38,609 nucleotides of DNA from Candidatus Levybacteria bacterium RIFCSPLOWO2_12_FULL_39_17. GTDB taxonomy: Bacteria; Patescibacteriota; Microgenomatia; Levybacterales; GWA1-39-11. This document shows, in pieces, positions 22,001-30,610 of the stretch; position 1 is the first letter of the stretch; every line of letters begins with the position of its first letter. The position numbers and the translations under genes are program-made. The notes below the pieces were generated by a model. It was given only the letters and a program-made list of their open reading frames with translations. It did no database searches and had not been told where the DNA came from. The stretch spans positions 1 through 38,609 of the forward strand of contig MFPJ01000001.1 of NCBI GenBank assembly GCA_001782675.1, in the 5' to 3' direction.

Positions 22001-22028
22001 TAATCTGAATCATTAGACTAGGCTCAAG
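21984..22028 (+). repeat. Palindromic dispersed repeat, copy 1
   Basis: A 45-bp unit: ATTCGAAT, a stem of CTAGTCTAAT-type arms (21992-22021, one mismatch) and GGCTCAAG. It forms a hairpin between the convergent ends of the acyltransferase and PIN genes and contains the acyltransferase stop codon. It probably acts as a bidirectional terminator. Copies 2 and 3 are at 22871-22914 and 37067-37111. Confidence 0.85.
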
Positions 22029-22031
22029 TAA

Positions 22032-22460
22032 TTATCTAGAAAGGATTTCTTCTAATAATTCCTTAGGGGAAACTATACGAAGGGGCAAAAAATTCTTTTT
22101 AATATCTAACTTAAGCACATGTTTTTTATCAAGGCTAACTAAATACGAACACCGTGTTAAATTTGCTCCAGCGATTAGATGAGCATCTTCATCGTCTATC
22201 ATATCTTTATACGATTCTATTTCTTTTGCCGTAATGCTCTTCCTTATTAAAAGTCCGCTTTTTGCAATAAATTGTCCTATTTGGTCTCTTGACCTCTTTA
22301 ATTTTTCTGGCTTGTCTTCTTCCAAAATCTCCTCAATAACTGTCTGTGAAGTAATACCCTTTATAATACCTTTCTTAACGAATTTTAATAATTCTGACGA
22401 TCCTCCCTTAGGGGATAGTAGCGCAGCAATAATTATTGAGGCATCAAAGTATACTCTCAT
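22032..22460 (-). CDS. PIN-domain toxin (VapC-like)
   Basis: The 142-residue PIN protein would be an Mg-dependent RNase. Acidic residues of the active site are visible: YFDASII (Asp6), VIEEILEED (Glu near 43), and DDEDAHLIAGA (Asp near 91-94) followed by LVSLDKKHVL. It resembles the COG1569-type 'putative toxin component' PIN family. It lies 3 bp after an AbrB-type antitoxin gene in the usual antitoxin-toxin order. Targets in PIN toxins are often tRNA or rRNA, but none can be inferred here. It ends 10 bp from palindromic repeat copy 1. Confidence 0.87.
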   Translation of the reverse strand: MRVYFDASIIIAALLSPKGGSSELLKFVKKGIIKGITSQTVIEEILEEDKPEKLKRSRDQIGQFIAKSGLLIRKSITAKEIESYKDMIDDEDAHLIAGANLTRCSYLVSLDKKHVLKLDIKKNFLPLRIVSPKELLEEILSR

Positions 22461-22463
22461 GCG

Positions 22464-22736
22464 CTAAGAGAATTTCTTTTTTAGCTTTTTTGTGAGGTTT
22501 TTAGGTAATTTGTCTTCTTTCAAGAATTCTTCAATTTCAGTATCAGTATAAATTCTATATGGGACATTACTATCTTTTTGTGCTTCAATTACAACCTTGT
22601 CTCCTTCTTTTTTTGCCCTAACAATATCTCCGGTTGTAATCCCCAAGGCTTCTCTCCATTTTTTAGGAATAGTGACCATGCCTTTCCCCAAAACTTTTAG
22701 CCATTCTTGATTGGTATTTATCTGTGTTTGACTCAT
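22464..22736 (-). CDS. SpoVT-AbrB domain antitoxin (VapB-like)
   Basis: The 90-residue protein has a swapped-hairpin AbrB DNA-binding domain at about 12-55: WLKVLGKGMVTIPKKWREAL followed by GITTGDIVRAKKEGDKVVIEA. The C-terminal part (about 62-90, EIEEFLKEDKLPKNLTKKL) would wrap the toxin. It is first in the operon and would bind its own promoter. A consensus promoter is at 22766-22794, with a leader of about 23 nt. Confidence 0.87.
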   Translation of the reverse strand: MSQTQINTNQEWLKVLGKGMVTIPKKWREALGITTGDIVRAKKEGDKVVIEAQKDSNVPYRIYTDTEIEEFLKEDKLPKNLTKKLKKKFS

Positions 22737-22765
22737 TTTATAAGTTTAACTTTCTAACTTCTTAC

Positions 22766-22794
22766 ATTATAGATTTATAGACTATCCTTGTCAA
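22766..22794 (-). promoter_or_regulatory. Consensus promoter of the PIN/AbrB module
   Basis: On the minus strand TTGACA (22794-22789) and TATAAT (22771-22766) are both perfect with a 17-nt spacer, as expected for a unit kept in check by its own repressor. Confidence 0.85.
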
Positions 22795-22815
22795 GAGTGA
22801 TATATAATACACGTC

Positions 22816-22887
22816 TTGCACCCGCCTGAGAAGCGCGGCAAATGGACAAATCCTACACCTCCAAATCAAAATTCGAATCTAGTCTAA
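22816..22887 (+). pseudogene. Remnant of the acyltransferase 3' end
   Basis: Read in frame, the fragment encodes PPEKRGKW, two changed residues, then PTPPNQNSNLV and stop, matching the last residues of the acyltransferase at 21143-22000. The nearest upstream differences are mostly at third codon positions, while the last ~30 nt are identical. The fragment therefore probably came from a diverged but working homologue. No upstream part of the gene is present. It flanks the PIN/AbrB module on the side opposite to the intact gene. Confidence 0.8.
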
Positions 22888-22914
22888 TGATTCAGATCAT
22901 TAGACTAGGCACAA
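22871..22914 (+). repeat. Palindromic dispersed repeat, copy 2
   Basis: ATTCGAAT followed by a perfect 13-bp-arm palindrome (22879-22908, loop TCAG) and GGCACAAAG. It lies 4 bp after the HigA stop (minus strand) and may terminate that operon. It directly joins the acyltransferase remnant, just as copy 1 joins the intact gene. Confidence 0.88.
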
Positions 22915-22918
22915 AGAC

Positions 22919-23218
22919 TTATCTTGGAATAAAGCGAATTTCGAGTCGTGCATCTATTGCGTCCGCTAAGCGCTGTAGCAAGCTAACCGATGGTTTGGCT
23001 TTTCCGCTCTCAAGTCTTGAAATAACTGCCTGACCCGTTTTCATTCTTTTAGCAAGTTCCGCTTGTGACATTTTCTTTTTAACCCGTGCATCAATCACTG
23101 CCTGAATCACGGCAAATTCAGGCTGAAGATCCTCGTAAGCCTTTCTAAAACCAGGCTTAACCATCAGTTCTTTTTCAAAGTCCTCCCATTTGGTATATTT
23201 TGGTCTACTTTTTTTCAT
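22919..23218 (-). CDS. XRE-family antitoxin (HigA-like)
   Basis: The 99-residue protein has a Cro/C1-type helix-turn-helix at about 45-98: VIDARVKKKMSQAELAKRM, then GQAVISRLESGKAKPSVSLLQRLADAI. The N-terminal half (SRPKYTKWEDFEKELMVKPG) is typical for HigA-type antitoxins, which neutralise the toxin and repress the operon. It follows the toxin gene with an ATGA overlap, the reversed order typical of higBA. Confidence 0.88.
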   Translation of the reverse strand: MKKSRPKYTKWEDFEKELMVKPGFRKAYEDLQPEFAVIQAVIDARVKKKMSQAELAKRMKTGQAVISRLESGKAKPSVSLLQRLADAIDARLEIRFIPR

Positions 23219-23514
23219 AGCTTATACTCTTTTAAACGATCTTCGGCAATTTTTATTTCATTAGTCGGCGTCTTTTGAGTTTTCTTTTTAAATACATTAA
23301 CTATTATCATCTCCTGATTAACAATTCCAAATAAGACTCTAATATTACCTGGCCGCAATTCCCATAGATTATTTTTTAACTTTTTTAAATATTTTCCGGA
23401 TAAAATAAATTTGTGTTCCCGAAATAAATTAATATAACCTCTAATCCTTGCTTGATCCGTATCAGAGAAAGAATTATAAACTTTTTTAACTCTTTCATCT
23501 AATGTTGCCTTCAT
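23215..23514 (-). CDS. RelE/HigB-family toxin
   Basis: The 99-residue protein has the RelE-type fold pattern: YNSFSDTDQARIRGYINLF, then YLKKLKNNLWELRPGNIRVLFGIVN, IIVNVFKKKTQKTPTNEIKIAEDRLKEY. The block LWELR...IRVLF...VFKKK is typical of HigB (Gp49-like) toxins, which cut mRNA on the ribosome. Toxin first and antitoxin second, with a 4-bp overlap, fits higBA. Confidence 0.88.
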   Translation of the reverse strand: MKATLDERVKKVYNSFSDTDQARIRGYINLFREHKFILSGKYLKKLKNNLWELRPGNIRVLFGIVNQEMIIVNVFKKKTQKTPTNEIKIAEDRLKEYKL

Positions 23515-23516
23515 AA

Positions 23517-23545
23517 TTTTATGATAAATTTGTCATAATTGTCAA
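23517..23545 (-). promoter_or_regulatory. HigBA promoter with a candidate operator
   Basis: TTGACA on the minus strand (23545-23540) stands just upstream of a near-perfect 16-bp palindrome (ATGATAAA TTTGTCAT, 23521-23536, one mismatch) that abuts the toxin start. The -10 is unclear (ATAAAA or TAAAAT, only a few bases from the ATG). The palindrome is a plausible HigA binding site. Confidence 0.5.
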
Positions 23546-23548
23546 GCA

Positions 23549-24550
23549 TTAGAATGCGGGGTTTTTAGGATTGCCGGAAAGAAAGCCATAGATATTTTCT
23601 TCGGTAGTTTTCAGAATTCGCATCAATGCTTCACGGCTGTTGAAGGCGTTGTGGGGAGTAATTAATACATTAGGTCTTTCAAAAAGCATTCGATCCTCAA
23701 GCGCAACCATTATATCCTCCTTTTTAAGCCTTTTTGAGAAAAGTTCTTTTTCCTCATGAAGCAACGGCTCACCCTCCAAAACATCAAGTCCACAAGCGCC
23801 GACTTTTCCGCAGTCAAGCGCGCCAATGAGGGCTCTTGTATCAATTATTGCACCACGCGATGTATTAATTATTACAACTCCTTTTTTCATTTTTTCGAAT
23901 TTAGCTTCATTTAGAAAATGCTCTGTTTCGGGAAGCAAGGGGAGATGTAAAGTTATAACATCAGATTCCGAAAGCAAAGTATCAAGATCAACAAACCGGA
24001 AACCCAATTGCTCGGCAACTTTTGGGTTTTCATGTTTTTCATATCCTAAGACCTCCATTCCAACACCTTTTGCAATTCTCACAACATGCCTACCTATATT
24101 TCCTACACCTATTACTCCCAAAGTTTTACCGAAAAGATCAAAACCTGTAAGCCCTGTTGGTGAAAAATTACCTTCGCGAACCCTTTCATGTGACTCTATG
24201 ATTCTCCGCGAGATTGCAAAAATTAAGGCGAATGTGTGTTCTGCAACCGTATTTTCACCATAGCTTGGAACAGTTGAAACTACAATATTGCGTCGCTTGC
24301 ATTCCTCGATGTCAATATGGTCAAATCCCGTAGACATTGTGGTAATAAATTTAAGTTTCGGCATTTTATCGAGGATATCGCGATCAAGCTTTGAATAAAT
24401 AAATATCACTATTCCATCGGCATCCTGCGCATTTTCTAAATTTTCCAAACTTAATTTATCAGAATAAAGGGAAATATCCAAAGCTCCTGAAAATTTCTTT
24501 TTTAAATACTCTTGTTCCCAGTCTTGAAGTTCAAATCCTACTATCTTCAT
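23549..24550 (-). CDS. D-isomer-specific 2-hydroxyacid dehydrogenase
   Basis: This 333-residue NAD-dependent enzyme is probably a D-lactate dehydrogenase or close relative. It has TTMSTGFDHIDIEEC, the nucleotide loop GVIGVGNIGRHVVRIA (about 142-157), the substrate Arg in NTSRGAIID (about 231-239), the Glu in GLDVLEGEPL, and the catalytic His in ITPHNAFNS near 298. The adjacent aromatic and Phe residues resemble the D-lactate group. This would make D-lactate from pyruvate and regenerate NAD+, a common trait of fermentative Patescibacteria. Leader DNA upstream holds a heptad repeat array and a predicted folded RNA region. Confidence 0.9.
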   Translation of the reverse strand: MKIVGFELQDWEQEYLKKKFSGALDISLYSDKLSLENLENAQDADGIVIFIYSKLDRDILDKMPKLKFITTMSTGFDHIDIEECKRRNIVVSTVPSYGENTVAEHTFALIFAISRRIIESHERVREGNFSPTGLTGFDLFGKTLGVIGVGNIGRHVVRIAKGVGMEVLGYEKHENPKVAEQLGFRFVDLDTLLSESDVITLHLPLLPETEHFLNEAKFEKMKKGVVIINTSRGAIIDTRALIGALDCGKVGACGLDVLEGEPLLHEEKELFSKRLKKEDIMVALEDRMLFERPNVLITPHNAFNSREALMRILKTTEENIYGFLSGNPKNPAF

Positions 24551-24581
24551 AATCTAATGCAACAGCAATGTCACAATATTA

Positions 24582-24616
24582 GTATTAAGTATTTTGTATT
24601 AAGTATCAAGTATTTA
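24582..24616. repeat. Heptad repeat array A
   Basis: Five consecutive 7-bp units: GTATTAA, GTATTTT, GTATTAA, GTATCAA, GTATTTA. They stand between the dehydrogenase start and the folded element at 24628-24783. The unit is the same as in array D near grpE/dnaK. Confidence 0.85.
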
Positions 24617-24627
24617 TAAAAGCGAAT

Positions 24628-24783
24628 CGACTTACCACTTGAAAGTGAATTGAAAGCTAGCTAAAGACAATCATCATGATTTAGAAAATCTAGAATATGC
24701 TAGCTTTCATTTAGCGAAGAGGAGAATAACTCCTATGATTTCGATAGTGGTTGCTGAGCGTCACTTTCAACGTGGGTGAGGCG
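24628..24783. ncRNA. Candidate structured RNA or palindromic element downstream of dnaJ
   Basis: An outer stem pairs 24639-24648 (TTGAAAGTGA) perfectly with 24761-24770 and extends, with two bulges and one mismatch, to about 24628/24783. Inside is a perfect 11-bp stem (24651-24661 with 24699-24709) whose arms contain GCTAGC. A second hairpin is AGGAG/CTCCT (24720-24734), closed by CGAA/TTCG (24715-24718 with 24740-24743). The strand of transcription is not known. On the minus strand it lies 14 nt after the dnaJ stop. No reading frame covers it. Confidence 0.5.
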
Positions 24784-24797
24784 GTGAGCAAAACTGA

Positions 24798-25646
24798 CTA
24801 GAACCATTTTTTACTTTCGCGCTCAAATTCTTGAAGCAGGTCTTTTTGTTTAGGTTTAAGTTTTTTTGAAATTACAACCTTAATCTTGACATAATGATCT
24901 CCCCGGCCGCGGCCTCTTAAATATGTAACTCCCTTACCCCTAAGCCTAATCAATGCTCCCGGCTGTGTGCCCTCGGGAATTTTAAGCTTCACTTTTCCGT
25001 CTATTGTTTCAACCTCAACAACATCGCCAAGCGCGGCCTGAATCATTGAGATTTCATTTTCGGTTATTATATCGTATCCTTCCCGGACAAAAGTCGGGTG
25101 AGTTCGGACACCAATTATTATGTCGAACTCATCAAATCTTATCCTTGATCCGCTATCCACTCCGCCCGGGATTTTAATTGCCTTTGTTTTCCCGTCTATG
25201 GTAACTCTTTTCTCAGTGCCGCGGGCCGCCTCCATGAAGTCTATGTTAAGTGAGTAAGCAGGCTTTCTTCTTCCAAACGGTGAGGCTCCACCAAAAAACT
25301 GCTCAAATATTTCAAAAGGGTCGGAAAATCCTCCAAAATTAAAGTCAAAGTCCTGTCCTCCGGAGCTATATGTGTAGGTGAATGGACCACTCCTACCGGC
25401 GAATGGACCCCCTGCTCCTCCTCCCTCAAAGCCAGCCGCTCCAAACTGATCATACTGCTGCTTCTTCTGAGGATCGGACAGCACCTCATAGGCATGATTT
25501 ATTTCCTTGAATTTATCCTCAGCCTCTTTTGATTTATTTTTGTCAGGGTGAAACTGTAGCGCCAGTTTTCTGTAGGATTTTTTTATTTCCTCAGGAGTTG
25601 CATTTTTTGAAACTCCTAAAATTTTATAGTAATCTCTATCTGTCAT
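24798..25646 (-). CDS. dnaJ: DnaJ/CbpA-type co-chaperone without zinc domain
   Basis: The 282-residue J-domain protein stimulates DnaK. The J domain (about 1-70) starts [20 protein letters not shown] and has the HPD motif in LQFHPDKN. A Gly/Phe-rich linker (about 75-125) follows. Then come the substrate-binding domains (about 128-270), with [25 protein letters not shown], and [19 protein letters not shown]. The CxxCxGxG zinc repeats of type-I DnaJ are absent, so it is of the CbpA (type II) kind. It is separated from dnaK by about 8 kb but on the same strand. Confidence 0.92.
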   Translation of the reverse strand: MTDRDYYKILGVSKNATPEEIKKSYRKLALQFHPDKNKSKEAEDKFKEINHAYEVLSDPQKKQQYDQFGAAGFEGGGAGGPFAGRSGPFTYTYSSGGQDFDFNFGGFSDPFEIFEQFFGGASPFGRRKPAYSLNIDFMEAARGTEKRVTIDGKTKAIKIPGGVDSGSRIRFDEFDIIIGVRTHPTFVREGYDIITENEISMIQAALGDVVEVETIDGKVKLKIPEGTQPGALIRLRGKGVTYLRGRGRGDHYVKIKVVISKKLKPKQKDLLQEFERESKKWF

Positions 25647-25654
25647 AATTTGAG

Positions 25655-25759
25655 GTGGGAAATGAGATATTAGAAGTTAGATTAATGAAATGGGAAGTGT
25701 GATTAGATATCTCACATCTCACATCATTGTCTAACTTCACATTTCTAACTTCTCACATC
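25655..25759. repeat. Heptad repeat array B between dnaJ and the subtilase gene
   Basis: Fifteen 7-bp steps can be read: GTGGGAA, ATGAGAT, ATTAGAA, GTTAGAT, TAATGAA, ATGGGAA, GTGTGAT, TAGATAT, then CTCACAT twice, and CATTGTC, TAACTTC, ACATTTC, TAACTTC, TCACATC. The second half is broadly the reverse complement of the first, so a long imperfect hairpin can form. It occupies most of the 175-bp gap. Confidence 0.75.
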
Positions 25760-25821
25760 TAGAGAGTATTTTAGCAAACTTAGGAAATGATTGCCAGGCC
25801 TGCCTGCGGGCGAGAACCAGG

Positions 25822-27744
25822 CTAATCTGGAACACACTCTAAATCTCCGATCTGAATTGTGCCGGGAGGCGGAGGGTTTATGCCTGTTCTTTCACGGCAT
25901 GTGTAAGTTTGGACAGGTGTGGGAGTTGGTGTTGGCGGAGTTCCGGGAGTAGCACCGCCCAAAGGGGGAGGGGCAGATGTAGGCATAGGGTTTGTGGTGG
26001 GATTAGGATTAGGCTGAGGGGGTGGAATTACAGGTTCTTGGCTTTGCGAAAACCCGCAATCTACTGTCCACAATGAAGCGCTAGAAGAAAGAGTAACCTG
26101 ACCTGAAACAGTTCGACTATTAACAGAACAGGTTACAGTAAAAGTCCCTGCTGAAAGATTACTAAAAGAATAATTCCCGCTGGCATCTGAAGGGGTTGAG
26201 GTACTTATTGGACCGGATAAAGAAACAGTCGCTCCCGCAATGCCCGGTTCCCCCGGATTTTTTTGACGGTCTCCGTTTGTATCGGTAAAAACATTTCCTG
26301 AAATACCGTACTGAATGGGTTGGGAGGAAGGCGAGGTTGGGTTAGGTGTTAACGCGGGCGGCGGCAATACTGTGCTGTCGCACCCGTTTAGCGCTTTATA
26401 AGCATTTAATCTTGGCCCAATTGGCCTGTCTGTTGAAATAAAATCCCCGCTTGTAATAAGGCAGCTCTTTACTTGATCAGGAGACCAATCGGGGTGAACC
26501 GAGAGAAGAAGTGCCGCAACCCCCGCCACATGAGGAGAAGCCATGGATGTGCCGGCAATTGAACCATATGTTCCTCTTGAGGCGGGAAATGTTGATAAAA
26601 TGCAATTTGAGGAACTGCATGGTTTAAAATTTCCGCCGGGTGCGGCGATTACAACTTTAGAACCGAAATTTGAATAAGATGCTTTTTCATCGCTAGAACC
26701 TGTGGCACCCACTGTAATTACTCCATTGCAGGATGCGGGCGTGAAAAGAGAAGCATCTCTATTGTCATTTCCGGCAGCCACAACTACGGTTACCCCTCTC
26801 GTGGTTGCATAATTAATTGCTTGTTGATAAGAAGATTGCGAAGAACAGGAACCACCGCCTCCCAAGCTCATGTTGATTACTTTGGCGCCATTATCTGTAG
26901 CATACCTAATCCCATCAACTATGGAGGCCGGGGAGCCGGATCCCGCAGAATTTAAAACTTTCACAGGCATTATTTTTAAATTCCAGTTTATACCGCTCAC
27001 ACCAATTCCATTATTAGTGCCGGCTCCAATAGTGCCGGCAACATGTGTCCCATGAAAATGATCGTCAAAGGGATCGTTATCGTTATTTATAAAATCAAAT
27101 CCACTAGTTACTCTTCCCTGCAAGTCAGGATTACCTGAATCAACCCCTGTATCGATAACTGCAACTATCACAGAATCCGATCCTTTTGCAAGATTCCACG
27201 CGTTGGGCATATCTATTTTTGTTAGCCCCCACATCTGAGAGAACATGGGATCATTCGGAATCTCCTGAGTCTTCATTATATAATCGTATTCTACTGACTC
27301 AATCTCTTTAAAATTCAACAATTCCTTTCTTATCTTTACAATATCTGTTCCTTTTCTAAATTTAACTAAATAGAAATTTCTAAGAGTCGGATCATCGCTG
27401 TCAAAAACTTTTTTTTGGGAGACAACTCCAAGTTCCTCAAGTTTTCTTTTTAATCTGGTAATCTCGTCAAGAGTATAGGTGTCTTTGTACTTTACTATTA
27501 TCTGGTCAGGCACATATGGCGCAACCGGTTTAAAATCTTCTTCTTTTTTTGGCGCGGGAGTGGGTTTTGCTTTTTGCTGGGGGCTGATTGAAGAAATTAT
27601 AAAAATAAATAAGGGAACAACTAAAATAACCGCGACAATTATCATCCCAATCATGATTTTATTTCTTCTCAAAAAGGAATTTTGATAGAAAGGAGTGTTT
27701 TGAGAATCTATGGGATTCTCAAGGTTTTGTTCATCGGGCATCAT
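25822..27744 (-). CDS. Membrane-anchored subtilisin-like (S8) serine protease
   Basis: This 640-residue protein has a short cytoplasmic start, one membrane helix (about 31-51, [19 protein letters not shown]) and an I9-like propeptide (about 75-160). The S8 catalytic domain (about 165-455) shows the triad in [12 protein letters not shown] (Asp), [12 protein letters not shown] (His) and [11 protein letters not shown] (Ser). An SdrD B-like repeat follows ([21 protein letters not shown], about 478-565), then a Pro-rich tail ending [10 protein letters not shown]...LECVPD. It would cleave proteins outside the membrane. The gene overlaps the Clp ATPase gene by 4 bp (ATGA), with a Met-Met start. Confidence 0.92.
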   Translation of the reverse strand: MMPDEQNLENPIDSQNTPFYQNSFLRRNKIMIGMIIVAVILVVPLFIFIISSISPQQKAKPTPAPKKEEDFKPVAPYVPDQIIVKYKDTYTLDEITRLKRKLEELGVVSQKKVFDSDDPTLRNFYLVKFRKGTDIVKIRKELLNFKEIESVEYDYIMKTQEIPNDPMFSQMWGLTKIDMPNAWNLAKGSDSVIVAVIDTGVDSGNPDLQGRVTSGFDFINNDNDPFDDHFHGTHVAGTIGAGTNNGIGVSGINWNLKIMPVKVLNSAGSGSPASIVDGIRYATDNGAKVINMSLGGGGSCSSQSSYQQAINYATTRGVTVVVAAGNDNRDASLFTPASCNGVITVGATGSSDEKASYSNFGSKVVIAAPGGNFKPCSSSNCILSTFPASRGTYGSIAGTSMASPHVAGVAALLLSVHPDWSPDQVKSCLITSGDFISTDRPIGPRLNAYKALNGCDSTVLPPPALTPNPTSPSSQPIQYGISGNVFTDTNGDRQKNPGEPGIAGATVSLSGPISTSTPSDASGNYSFSNLSAGTFTVTCSVNSRTVSGQVTLSSSASLWTVDCGFSQSQEPVIPPPQPNPNPTTNPMPTSAPPPLGGATPGTPPTPTPTPVQTYTCRERTGINPPPPGTIQIGDLECVPD

Positions 27745-30518
27745 ATGGTATTTGGGTCATCTTTTTGCATTTGAAGATTACCGTTGACTTCCGGGTTTTG
27801 AGGAGGTTGGGGCGGAGTCATTCCATTGTTATCATAACCAAAAACGGGTTCCTGATTTGCTGGAGGTGCCTGATTAATATTTTGCTGTCCATTTCCATTT
27901 GCTTCACTTGGGACTCGTTGAGTTGCTTTCGTTTGAGCTTCATTTGACTGGGATTGCGTTTCGTTACCGGCTTCCTGAAGATTATTCGATTCCTGAGCAT
28001 CTTTACCTTCCTCGCTTAGTTGTTTTTGAACCTTGCTAAAAGTGAATTCATTTTTCGTTGCATCAAACTCTATCAAAATTGAATCTTGAGGAACAAAAGT
28101 TTTGTTGATAATAAGAAGAGAAATGGGATTTTCAATTGCTGCCTGAATCAACCGGCGCAATGGTCTTGCCCCATAAACAGGGTCATATCCTTCTTTTGCA
28201 AGCTGGTTTAATGCTACTTCTGAAATTTGAAGATCATATCCCTGGTCTTTCAATAATTTTCTTGTCTTCTCTATTCCTAATTTTGCTATATCTGTCATAT
28301 CGTGAGGAGACAGTGGTTTAAAAACCACCAATTCATCAAAACGATTCAAGAGTTCTGGCCTAAAGAATTTATGCAATTCATCCATTAATGTTTTCGTAAG
28401 ATCTGCGAATTTTTTGTTAAATTCTTGCTCTGAAATATTCGCTACGCTTGAAAGCACTTTTTGGATTATCTGGCTTCCAATATTTGAGGTTGCGATAATT
28501 ACGGTATTCTTAAAAGAAATTGTGTTACCTTTATTGTCTGTTAATCTTCCATCTTCAAGCAATTGAAGCAGAATATTGAAAACATCAGGATGAGCTTTTT
28601 CAACTTCATCAAGAAGAACTATGGAATAAGGCTTTGTTCGAACCGCCTCAGTCAACTGACCGCCTTCTTCATAACCCACATATCCGGGAGGGGCGCCAAT
28701 TAATTTTGCCACCTCATGTTTTTCCATGTATTCACTCATGTCAAGTCTGACCATTGCTTCTTCTTTTCCGAATAAAATCTCTGCCATTGCTTTTGCAAGC
28801 TCTGTTTTACCTACTCCGGTTGGTCCTAAAAATATAAAAGAAGCAATTGGCCTATTGGCTGCTGATAAGCCTATTCTTCCACGCCTTATTGATTCTGCAA
28901 TCGACACAACTGCTTCTTCCTGGTCAATAAATCTTTTATGAATAAGTTCCTCAAGTTTTAGTAATTTTTGGCTTTCATCCTCCGTCAATTTTGTGATTGG
29001 AATCCCTGTCCATGCGCTCACCACTTTTTCTATGTCTTCCTTATTGACTTCGTTCTCTTTCCTTTTTCCCTCAGAATACGCAAGCTTAACCTCAGCTGCC
29101 GCCTCATCAATTAAATCCACTGCCTTATCGGGCAAAAACCTTTCCCCTATATATTTTTTTGAAAGATGAACCGCTGATTCAATTGATTCCTTAGAATATG
29201 TAACATTGTGGAACTTTTCATATTTGGGAGCAAGAACCTCAAGCATCTGGCAAGCAACATCCTCTTGAGGCTCCTCAACTAAAATTGGCTGAAATCGGCG
29301 TTCAAATGCCTTATCTTTTTCAAAGTATTTTCTGAACTCGGCAGTTGTGGTGGTTCCGATTAGTTGAATTTGTCCTCGAGCAAGGTAAGGTTTGATTATG
29401 TTTGACGCATCCATAGAACCTTCCGTGTCTCCTGCTCCAATCAAAGAATGTATTTCATCGATAAATAAAATCAATTGCCCTGTTGATGCCTGGGCTTCTT
29501 TAATTACGGCTCGAAATCTTTCCTCAAATTCACCTCTATGCGAAGCGCCCGCAATAAGCGATGCCAAGTCCAGCTGCATAATTTTTCTGTTCTCAAGATC
29601 TTTTGGAATTTCTCCTCCGACAATTTTTAAGGCAAGTCCTTCTACAACAGCAGTCTTTCCCACGCCTGCCTCTCCAATTATTATTGGATTATTTTTAGTA
29701 CGCCTGAGCAATATATGAATAAGTCTTTCAATTTCCGTATCTCTGCCTGCTACCGGGTCAAGTCGGCCTTCTTTTGCTTCCTCCGTCAAATCAATGCTAT
29801 ATTTCTCTATCATGGATTTTTTGGCGACAGAATAGTTCGATGACTTTGAGAGTTTATCTTCAATACCTTGTTTTTCTATTCCCTTAGATTTGAGAAAGTC
29901 TGCGGTGATAGCTTGAGAAAATACCGAAAGCAATATGTCCTCGGGACTCAAAAAACTTGAGCCTCTTAACTTTGCGGTATTGTATGCTTCCTCAAGGATT
30001 TGCTTTGATCCCTCGCTTAATGTCGGCTGTCCCGAAAAACTTCCTTTTTCCTGTTTTGCTTCAATTTCCTGAGAGATTTTTGCCACATCTATTGAAAATT
30101 GCTCGAGAAGTTTGAAAATCTCTCCATCATAAAGCAATCCATACAATAAATGCGCAGGTTCAATTAACGATTGGCTATTTTTCTTGGCTAGAGCCTGTGC
30201 CTGATGGAGAACTTGAGTTGCTCTTGGATCAAGACGGGACAGCGCTGTGACATTTTCACGAGCCGCAGGGCTTGAGACAAGTCCTCCTTGTTTTTCATTG
30301 TCCGAAGATTTCTCATGAGTTGTCTTGGTAGTGGTCATTACCTCAGGCTCCACTCTAATGGTTTCGTGAACCCGTGTTGTGTCACCAAAAAGATCCTCAT
30401 GAGTGCTTTGTTCCACATTGATTGAGGGCACAATTTGCTGGGTGGTTGTTGTAGTATTAACCTCAGTCTTATCTTCTTTTTTCTCTAATCTTTTCTGATT
30501 AAATAAATTTCCAAACAT
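27741..30518 (-). CDS. ClpA/ClpC-like AAA+ ATPase without evident ClpP loop
   Basis: The 925-residue Hsp100 protein has a unique N-terminal extension (about 1-85, Thr/Glu-rich) and a Clp N domain (about 90-230, [20 protein letters not shown]). Two AAA+ modules follow: Walker [10 protein letters not shown] near 283 and GPTGVGKTE near 566, with Walker [12 protein letters not shown] and [13 protein letters not shown]. The linker between them is very short, unlike the ClpB M-domain or the longer ClpC linker. The tail (about 835-925) is rich in Gln and Asn. I see no IGF/VGF/IGL tripeptide in the region where ClpP-binding loops lie: after [15 protein letters not shown] comes [12 protein letters not shown]. 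It could therefore be a stand-alone unfoldase. It is co-transcribed with the subtilase. Confidence 0.9.
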   Translation of the reverse strand: MFGNLFNQKRLEKKEDKTEVNTTTTTQQIVPSINVEQSTHEDLFGDTTRVHETIRVEPEVMTTTKTTHEKSSDNEKQGGLVSSPAARENVTALSRLDPRATQVLHQAQALAKKNSQSLIEPAHLLYGLLYDGEIFKLLEQFSIDVAKISQEIEAKQEKGSFSGQPTLSEGSKQILEEAYNTAKLRGSSFLSPEDILLSVFSQAITADFLKSKGIEKQGIEDKLSKSSNYSVAKKSMIEKYSIDLTEEAKEGRLDPVAGRDTEIERLIHILLRRTKNNPIIIGEAGVGKTAVVEGLALKIVGGEIPKDLENRKIMQLDLASLIAGASHRGEFEERFRAVIKEAQASTGQLILFIDEIHSLIGAGDTEGSMDASNIIKPYLARGQIQLIGTTTTAEFRKYFEKDKAFERRFQPILVEEPQEDVACQMLEVLAPKYEKFHNVTYSKESIESAVHLSKKYIGERFLPDKAVDLIDEAAAEVKLAYSEGKRKENEVNKEDIEKVVSAWTGIPITKLTEDESQKLLKLEELIHKRFIDQEEAVVSIAESIRRGRIGLSAANRPIASFIFLGPTGVGKTELAKAMAEILFGKEEAMVRLDMSEYMEKHEVAKLIGAPPGYVGYEEGGQLTEAVRTKPYSIVLLDEVEKAHPDVFNILLQLLEDGRLTDNKGNTISFKNTVIIATSNIGSQIIQKVLSSVANISEQEFNKKFADLTKTLMDELHKFFRPELLNRFDELVVFKPLSPHDMTDIAKLGIEKTRKLLKDQGYDLQISEVALNQLAKEGYDPVYGARPLRRLIQAAIENPISLLIINKTFVPQDSILIEFDATKNEFTFSKVQKQLSEEGKDAQESNNLQEAGNETQSQSNEAQTKATQRVPSEANGNGQQNINQAPPANQEPVFGYDNNGMTPPQPPQNPEVNGNLQMQKDDPNTI

Positions 30519-30610
30519 AGGCAGTTTTTTTCTTTATTGAGAACATGTATTTGAACCTTTTCCTAATTCTACCATACCTTTCCCAACGGATTCTCCCCTT
30601 CTTGTTCCGG

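Noticed and set aside
21984-22914. Integron attC sites or an insertion sequence around the PIN/AbrB module
   Set aside because: The palindromes lack the R/L box layout of attC as far as I can see, and no integrase or transposase gene is in the window. A recombination scenario is kept only as a hypothesis.
24582-24616. CRISPR-like repeat array
   Set aside because: Units are 7 bp without spacers, far below CRISPR repeat size, and no cas operon is present.
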